Below are positions 57,174 to 64,000 of a DNA stretch of 64,000 nt, one piece after another. The notes under the pieces are model-generated. The model ran no database searches, was not told the origin of the DNA, and worked only from the letters and a program-made list of their open reading frames with translations. The first letter of the stretch is position 1, and each line of letters begins with the position of its first letter. The DNA comes from Diplocarpon mali. Taxonomy: Eukaryota; Ascomycota; Leotiomycetes; Helotiales; Drepanopezizaceae. Location: assembly GCA_024741835.1 (NCBI GenBank), contig JAENRP010000130.1:3679-67678 (forward strand). Direction: 5' to 3'. The translations under genes and the position numbers were made by a program.

Positions 57174-58309
57174 TATAACAGTTGCACCCCTAACTGGTGC
57201 AATTACCTAGGAGTATAGCGTTTTAAGGTTTTGCAATCTCGATTTAATATAAGGTTATTTCGAATCGACCCTAAAGGTATAAAAGGATATTCTTATATAA
57301 TATTATATAAATAGGCAAAGAGCTTAGAGCTACTTATATATATAAGGAAGAAGGGCTCTCTTATAAGAAGGGCTCTTTAACTTCTTCGTTTCCTTTATAC
57401 TAGACCTATAGAATACGCCTTTTGTACTACTTCTTACTCCTATACTTAATCTTGCATTTTAGTAGTTCTATATCATTATATTAAACGAAGAAGTTCTCTT
57501 CTACTAAGGACGACTTTTAATAATATCCTACTCCTTTTGAAAATCGATTCGTAGTTATTTCGACTTTCAATAGAGTTAAGATCCTAAAGATCTCTTAGAT
57601 AAACTAGGAGCTTAAGTATAGCTTATTAACTAGTATAATTAAGGAACGCTTTTATTAGCCGGATTTTCTTAACCACTCCTTTTATAAAAGTACTATAGGC
57701 AGAAGTTAAAAGAGCACTATGCTACTAGAACCCTTTTTCTATAGAACCCCTTTTTAACCGAATTACTATTAAAACCAAAATCGGTAAAATGAATTCCCTA
57801 CTAATTAGAAGTTAGCAAATACAGAATATACCCAGTTTATTTAAAGAAGCAGCTTCCATAGGGAGTACCCCTACCCTAGCCCTTAGGGCCGGACCTTCCT
57901 TTGCTACTAAAGGCAAAAGATAATAATACTATAGCTAAGCCAACTAAGATAAATAAGACTTTTCGAACCCGAACGTCTTATAAGGAATAGTCTTAAGTTT
58001 AAAGGAATCCTTATAATGCTAAGATTAATCTAATTGATAATTGCAAAGCGAGATTAGCAAGATTGCCTAGGCTATCTTTAGCTTAAAGACCCTAGCTTAT
58101 TAAAGCTAAGAGACGGCTTAGCGCGTATATTAGACTACCGAGCGAGAATCCACCTACCCTTAATAAAGCGAGACCTAGCTTCCTTCGGAAGTCGATATAG
58201 ATATAAAATAGATAAAAATTCAGCTAATCGAAAAGATCACCTTTTTTAATAATAGGACCTTTTTAATATATAAGTAGTAGTTAGCTTTAGTCTAAGACTA
58301 ATTGCAAGT
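57174..58309 (+). mobile_element. Element A4: 5' LTR and first 0.8 kb, nested in A3
   Basis: LTR 57174-57480 (307 bp), then internal sequence homologous to 50113-50809 plus the start of 53785 onward, without the B2 insertion. It is cut at 58309 by an A-type LTR of opposite orientation. The intact self-priming pair is best seen here: AACTTCTTCGTTT at 57379-57391 in the LTR and AAACGAAGAAGTT at 57483-57495. A TATATATATAAGG box lies about 40 bp upstream of the LTR site. Confidence 0.82.
57483..57495 (+). promoter_or_regulatory. A4 self-priming primer-binding site
   Basis: 13-nt perfect reverse complement of 57379-57391 within the LTR, two bases after the LTR end at 57480. The spacing from the TATA-like box would place the LTR copy near the start of the transcript, as the Tf1 model requires. 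Confidence 0.72.
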
Positions 58310-58608
58310 TGTAACGACACAGAACCACCGAAATGCGAGATCAAGTATGGGAGCAAGAAGTAGTGCAAAAGGCGTATTCTATAGGTCTAATACAAAGGAA
58401 ACGAAGAAGTTAGAGAGCCCTCCCTATAGGAGAGCCCTTCTCCTTATATGCATAAGTAGCTCTAAGCTCTTTGCCTATTTATATGATATTATATAAGAAT
58501 ATCCTTTTGCACCTTTAGGGTCGATTCGAAATAACCTTATATCGAATCGAGATTGCAAAACCTTAAAACGCTATACTCCTAGGTAATTATACTAGTTAAG
58601 GGTATAAC
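58310..58608 (-). repeat. A-family LTR lacking its last bases, in A4
   Basis: Starts TGTAACGACAC after CAAGT (58305-58309) and runs to GTATAAC, where the next LTR starts. The last few bases (about TGTTACA) are missing. The likely cause is insertion of A5 close to its end. Whether it is a solo LTR or heads a whole element cannot be seen. Confidence 0.75.
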
Positions 58609-58915
58609 TGTAACGACATAGAACCGCCGAAGTGCGAGATCAAGTATAGGAGCAAGAAGTGGTGCAAAAGGCGTATTCTATAGGTCTAATACGAAGGAAA
58701 CGAAGAAGTTAAGGAGCCCTCCTTAGGGGAGAGCCCTTCTTCCTTATATATATAAGTAGCTCAAGGCTCTTTATCCGTTTATATAATATTATATAAGAAT
58801 ATCCTTTTGCACCTTTAGGGTCGATTTGAAAAAACCCTATATTAAATCGAGATTGCAAAACCTTAAAATGCCATACTCCTAGGTAATTGCATTAAGTGGA
58901 GGTATAGCTGTTACA
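58609..58915 (-). repeat. A5 3' LTR (307 bp)
   Basis: Both terminal heptamer-like ends (TGTAACG, GTTACA) are intact. Shorter than A1's LTR by 9 bp, as are those of A3 and A4. Confidence 0.88.
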
Positions 58916-59289
58916 CTACCCCCCCCCTTTGAGAACGCTTGCCTATAAGCGTTAGTAGGTTGAGATGATTTTCATATAGTAACGTACTTAGCGCATTATT
59001 ATACAAATGGTACTATTCTATATTTGGTTTAGCATAAGTCGCATTATGCACTCAAATTTGTTTTTTCCTTTTGCAGGATCTTCCTTCCTTAATATAATAA
59101 CTATATATAACCGCATAGGTCCCTTACTCTTACTACTATAGCGCAGGGCTAATGCATAGTAGTAGAAACAATTACTACTACCACTATTAACTACTATAAG
59201 TAAGTTTGCCCTAGTCTGGGGTCGAATCGCATCTAATACGTATAATGCTAATTCCCCTGCTATCAAGCACCTTCGCAGTAGCCTACTGC

Positions 59290-59860
59290 ATTTATTATTA
59301 CTAGTGCATATAGCGCCTTATATGCGATATTGCGCATAAGTGCGAGTTTGAATTAGAATATAGTAAGAAGTGCTACTAGTACTAGGAGCAGAAGGCAAAG
59401 TGCATCCTTATAAGTACCTCGAATTAAGTCCAAAGTTCTAATTGCCCTAATACTTATTTATAGCTTCTCTCTTATATTAGTAAGGAGTTCGCAGCGCTGT
59501 CCGCGGCCCTTAAGGAGTGGCGGAAGGAGGCTGCCTAGTAGCAAGAGGAGGATAATAGCAGCAATAATAATAATAACGACGCTTGGGCGGTTTCGGCAAG
59601 GAACCGCGAGATACTCTATTAAGAGGCGGTCCGGCGCGCCTAGGTCCTTATCAACCTCTTGCTAATGGCTAGCGCAGAGGCTCCGATTAGCTGCTTTTAA
59701 ATTGAGCGTGCTAGCCTTGCGGAGCTCTGCTTTATAGCTAAGGCTATAGTAAGCCAGCTAAAGGGGGTCCGGGCGATAGTTACTATAAGTTAAACCTAAA
59801 TTAGTATTAAATCGATCGCTGACTTTCTAATAGAAGCGCAGCGACCTTATTAAGTCTTAG
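59290..59860 (+). pseudogene. A5 antisense accessory frame with Cys-rich motif
   Basis: Counterpart of 21560-22130 in A1, with the same reading: L-I-C-D-I-A-H-K-C-E-F, then K-K-C-Y and A-K-C-I, then an acidic Asn-rich stretch and a helical segment. The frame is kept between the copies and their differences are mostly transitions. Confidence 0.4.
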
Positions 59861-60499
59861 CTAGTAAGGTTAGAGCAATTTAGCCGAACTATACTAGGCC
59901 TCTTAAGGTCTATTGCTATATTAGTAGAGCGGACTGCTATAGTAGTAGAGTCTTTTATAAGGGAAGGGGGGCTTGTAGTAGCGAGGGTAGCATTAGGCGC
60001 AGCAGCTAATAAGGCGGCGCTAGCGGCAGCAAGAGGAGGTCGGGGTCGTTCTAAGTAGGGGCGTGTTCGGGAGGCGAGCTCTAGCTTTAGAATAGAATTA
60101 GAGCTTATCTCCCTTAGCGCAAAGGAGGAGGGGTCGAAGGAGTTGTAAAGGGAGAGGGCAGTAGGCCTGGTGTTATTGTTTTTATTATTTTTCTCCTTTT
60201 TTTTTTTTTTTTATTTGTATTTTTAGATTTGTTTACCAACCTATTTCGCGTCTGGCCTATTATCTTCTAAGTGATTATAATCATCTATACCGCTTTCCTA
60301 AGCCTTTAGCCAAGCTTATAAGTTCTAAAGTAGTCCTAGCTTTATAGGATTAGCCTGATAAAAGTCGCGAATCTTATGCAAGGACTTTGCAAAATTTGAT
60401 ACGTGATACTAACCTAAATTAGGGTTATAATTAGTCCATTTGACTTAGTACTTTAGTTTCCCTTAAGATAGGCGTATACTTAGTATCTTAGATACTTTA

Positions 60500-63400
60500 T
60501 ATTCTTCTTACTTAGCGATCTTTTCTATAGTAGGCTAAGGTTATTCCTAACTTAGCAAAGGGTTCTATAGGTCTTTAAATAGTAGCTCTAGCGCAAAGAT
60601 ATTATATATTATAGAACCTATAAGCAGCTTGATCTAATATAAATTGCCTACCTTCTTAAGAACCTTAAAAGGGCTATCCTATTAATTGGCCAGTTTCCTA
60701 TTAAGATAGTAGTTCTTAAGATTTTTTATTAAAAGGTAGACTATATCTTTAGGTTTCTAATCAATCTCCCTTTAGTATTGATTTATAGACTTACGCATTT
60801 TCTCTTAGGCGCGTTCTATATTGCCTTTTGCTACTTCCTAAGCTGCGTATATCCTTTCTATTATAAGCCTAGCCTTTGCTTAATTCAATTTCTCTTATAG
60901 GCTGGACGTTTTTAATAAGATCTAGTCCTAACTTATCTAAGGCGCAACTCTATATTTAAGCTAATATAGGGTTATACCGATTGAAATATAAGAGAGAGTC
61001 GATTGCATACAATCTATTAACGGAATCAGTTTACTCCAATTATCTTAATAGTAATTAATAAAAGGCTATAGCCTTAAATTAATATACTTATTCATAATCT
61101 CCGTTTGGCCGTTAGTCTCTTTATAGTATGCTATAAAGAGTTTAATCTTAATACTAATAATATAGCAGAACTCTCTCTAAAATAAGGAGACGAATTAAGG
61201 GCCTCGGTCGGAGGTAATTATCTCTAAAGTATGGCCGAATCGATATATCTATTAAACGAATAATCGGGCAGTTCCTTAAGCGTCGATATCTTTATAACAA
61301 GGGATTATAATAGCGCTCTTACTAAGTCGGTCTATAAAAACCAGGATTCGATCAAAACCGTACTTATTAAAAGGGAAATCCTTAAAATCTATATATAAGT
61401 GCTATATAAGATAGTTAGGAATAGGGAGAGGCTGCAAAAGGCCTTATTGTTTAGTTGTCTTTAAATATGAGAATTAATAAGGTCTATAGTTTGCAATAAA
61501 TCTTTTATAGTTTGAACCTATCCTAACCTAGTAGTATTTAAGAGCGAGTAGCTAATAGGTCTTTAAGCTACTAAGGTGCGCGCTTAAAGGTTGGTCATAA
61601 GCTTCTTAGATTAGACAAATGCATAAGGGAGTATTATAGCGTACGTAAAGACGCTTCTTAAAGTAAAGTAATCTGTCTTTTAAGGAGTAGTTCTTAGGGA
61701 GGTTGGCGCGAATCTCTTAAAAGGATTCGCAATTATCTTAATAAAGCTTTTCAATTAAATCAAAGGAATCCTTAGGTCGATTTAGAGTCGAATCGGGAGT
61801 ATTAGTTAATATTAGGGCAAGGGTACCTTCGGCAGATTCGGCGAGAAATTTTTCAGCTAATTCGGTATTAATTCAAGGGTCCAATTAGGCTAGGGAAATC
61901 AAAACCTAAGATCGGCTATCTAGCTTCGCTTATTTATAAACTGGTATATCTTACTCTTAGCAGCTAAGAATATTAGCCTTCCAGTTGTCTTTACTTAAGG
62001 TATATACGATTCGAAAATTAAAGTCAGATAGGAATTCCATCTATTAGTACTATTTCGCAGTTAGAACCTTAATAGTTATAAAGTACTTAAGGGAGTAGTG
62101 ATTTGAGTAAATATCAACTTACTTCTTAAGTGATATAAGCTTAGGTCTCTATTTATAGTAGGATTCTATAATAGTAAAGAGTTCCTTATTATATATTTCC
62201 TAATTAGGTTTATAGCTAAAGAGTATATATAAATAGAAGCCAATTAGGTACTATTGCTTATTAGAGTATTATTAAGAAAGTACTCTAGCGATAATGCTAT
62301 TAGAAGTATTAGTTTCCAGCTTTATAAGCAAGTCAGGGTTAAAATAGTAAATCTGCTAAATCGAAAGCAGCTGTTTGCAAAGCTCTTTAAAAGCGATTCG
62401 GCACTCTTCTATCCAATTCTAAAGTACTATCAGTTGGGTTAGAATAAAAAGGGGTTTGGCGATTAGCCTAAAGTTGCAAATAAATTATTAGTAAAACTTA
62501 TAAAATCTTAAGTAGGATTTCACTTTAGTAATAGTTTCTAAGTACTTCTAATTGCATAGTAGTTCGACTTTTTTAAGATCTAGTTCGATCTTAATTATTA
62601 TTAGAATATATTTAAGATATTGAGTTTAAGTAATATAGAACTTATACTTCTTAATATTTGCTTAAAGGCTAGCCTTTAAGAGTCGTTTTAATACCTTTTT
62701 AATATGATCCTAATGCTCTTTAATATTCTTAAAGTAAATTAAAATATCGTTTAAGTACGCTATATAAAAATCATTTAAGTAATTTAAAAGAATATTATTT
62801 ATATACTACTAGTAAGTACTAGGTCTATTATAGAGGCTGAATAGGAGAACCTTATATTTGTAAGATCTATACCTTATTCGAAAGGTAGTATATTCCTTTA
62901 ATTTAAGGTCTATTTATATTCGATTGAAAGCGGCTTGAATATCCAGTTTTGTAAAAATCTTAGCTTTAGATACTCGCCCTAAGAGCTTATCTATCCTTAG
63001 AATCAGGTAAGCGTCCTTTTAAGTTAGTACATTTAGCTTTCGATAGTTTATATAAAATCGAAGGCTACTATCGGCCTTCTTTATAAATAGCACTAGCGAA
63101 GCAAAAGGGCTAGTACTTATCTTAATAAAGCCTTTGTCTAAATTCTCGAGTAAGTATTCCTTTATAACCTTAAGCTCCTTAGTTAATTAATAGTAAAGGG
63201 GCGAATAGGCATTAGGCAGAGGCCCTTCTAGCTATATCTTATAATTATAGTACTAATAGGGAAGGAGGGTATCCGCATCCCTTTTTAAGAAGGCTTATCT
63301 TAGAGATTAGTACTATTTCGGGAGTCGATTGTTAATTAGCTTTTCGATATTAGGACTCTTAAGCTTATATCTTTCCTTTAAAATCCTATCCACTTTATAA

Positions 63401-64000
63401 ATACTGGTTTAAAAGAACTCAGTCTCCTTACGCTTTATATTATAATAAAAGGCGTTAGTACTAATTTTATAAATAGGAACTGCAGCTTTAGGGCATTTGC
63501 AAATAGGGTTAGAATATAGTCGATTTATATTAAGTGGTATTCTTAAATCTGGCTTAGTCAAAGGCAGGGGCGTTAGTCTAGTAATAATAATAAGGATCTT
63601 GCGCTTAGCTAAAACTATTAAATTAATGCAAGACTATCTTCTATTAATCTATTAAGCTTTATCTATAGCTATTTCCTATTCTCTATAATTAACGTTAGCT
63701 TAATAATCGGATCGGATCTAGAGTCCTTTAAAAGGGGGAAAACGAATGACGATTTCCTTTGCGAATTAAGGAGATAAAGGGTAATATAAAGGCTATATAA
63801 ATCGGTTTTCCTTTAAGTTAAGTTTAAGTCTAAATCAGCATATCCATTTAACTCTAATAATAGCATTGCGCTAGCCTAAGTTGAGAATAACCCAAGGGCA
63901 ATTATAAATATACCTTTTATCAATTGTTAAATAAAAGTATATATAATGCGTAGCTTATACGCAAATGGTATTTTAAAATCTATAGATAGGAATAAGGGCT
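60500..64000 (-). pseudogene. A5 pol (integrase, RNase H, RT, protease start), RIP-inactivated
   Basis: Collinear with A1 22.7-26.3 kb on the minus strand. The KKADSSL RT segment at about 63075 and the RNase H part at about 62.1-62.4 kb can be matched. Many TAG/TAA codons at Gln and Trp positions. Gag and the 5' LTR are outside the window. Confidence 0.75.

Larger units (their letters stand above)
58609..64000 (-). mobile_element. Element A5: Ty3/gypsy, minus strand, runs off the window
   Basis: 3' LTR 58609-58915 (307 bp, TGTAACG...GTTACA), then the purine-tract complement CTACCCCCCCCCC, then the same layout as A1 (21203-26290): antisense Cys-rich frame at about 59290-59860, T tract at about 60198-60212, integrase, RNase H (about 62.0-62.5 kb), RT (about 62.6-63.2 kb) and the start of the protease region at the window edge. 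RIP stops throughout. Confidence 0.88.

Noticed and set aside
57174..57480. Reading this LTR as the 3' LTR of A3
   Set aside because: The sequence to its left stops just after RNase H, before integrase, and the sequence to its right is the 5' internal start. It is therefore the 5' LTR of a new element (A4) inserted in A3.

Overview
The window looks like nuclear DNA of a filamentous ascomycete (Pezizomycotina). A small GC-rich island of unique sequence (about 8.94-16.06 kb) sits between AT-rich blocks made almost entirely of LTR retrotransposons wrecked by repeat-induced point mutation (RIP). Copies of one family differ mainly by C-to-T and G-to-A changes. CpA and TpG have become TpA, and reading frames are full of TAG/TAA where Gln or Trp stood.

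Left block (1-8935): a minus-strand element (family B) begins before the window. Its 249-bp 5' LTR is split by a complete plus-strand Ty3/gypsy element (family C, 1054-8866, 133-bp LTRs, duplicated target TCCTC). Island (8936-16057): an intact intronless MlrC-like metallopeptidase gene (9388-10914, minus) and a fungal single-pass membrane protein gene with one predicted intron (14000-15390, minus). About 3 kb between them holds nothing I can name.

Right block (16058-64000): a nest that can be unpicked from target duplications and equal LTR lengths. A minus-strand gypsy element F is the oldest host. Into F went G (1.29 kb non-autonomous, 204-bp LTRs, CATTG), E (Ty1/copia, 241-bp LTRs, GTTAA), D2 (chromodomain gypsy, AGTAC) and A3 (gypsy). 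G carries D1 (260-bp LTRs, CTATA). D1 carries A1 (316-bp LTRs, CAAAC). A3 carries B2 (249-bp LTRs) and A4. A4 is broken by an A-type LTR, in whose end a further element A5 starts and runs off the window. Each family shows its own priming signature: A (and perhaps D) a Tf1-like self-priming site, B and C a shared tRNA 3' end, E the initiator-tRNA anticodon loop.

The most unusual signal is a family of 21 near-palindromes, each exactly 23 bp (outer arms ACTC/GAGT, inner GG/CC core). They occur in D, E and B, in both orientations. In D and E most sit in frame in gag-pol, at linkers between enzymatic domains, in tandem at 45, 48 or 54 bp, and encode T-x-x-P-G-x-x-V. Copy number differs between otherwise collinear elements. 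They behave like a protein-compatible palindromic mini-element, comparable to the Rickettsia palindromic elements. I know of no described fungal counterpart, but no search could be run.
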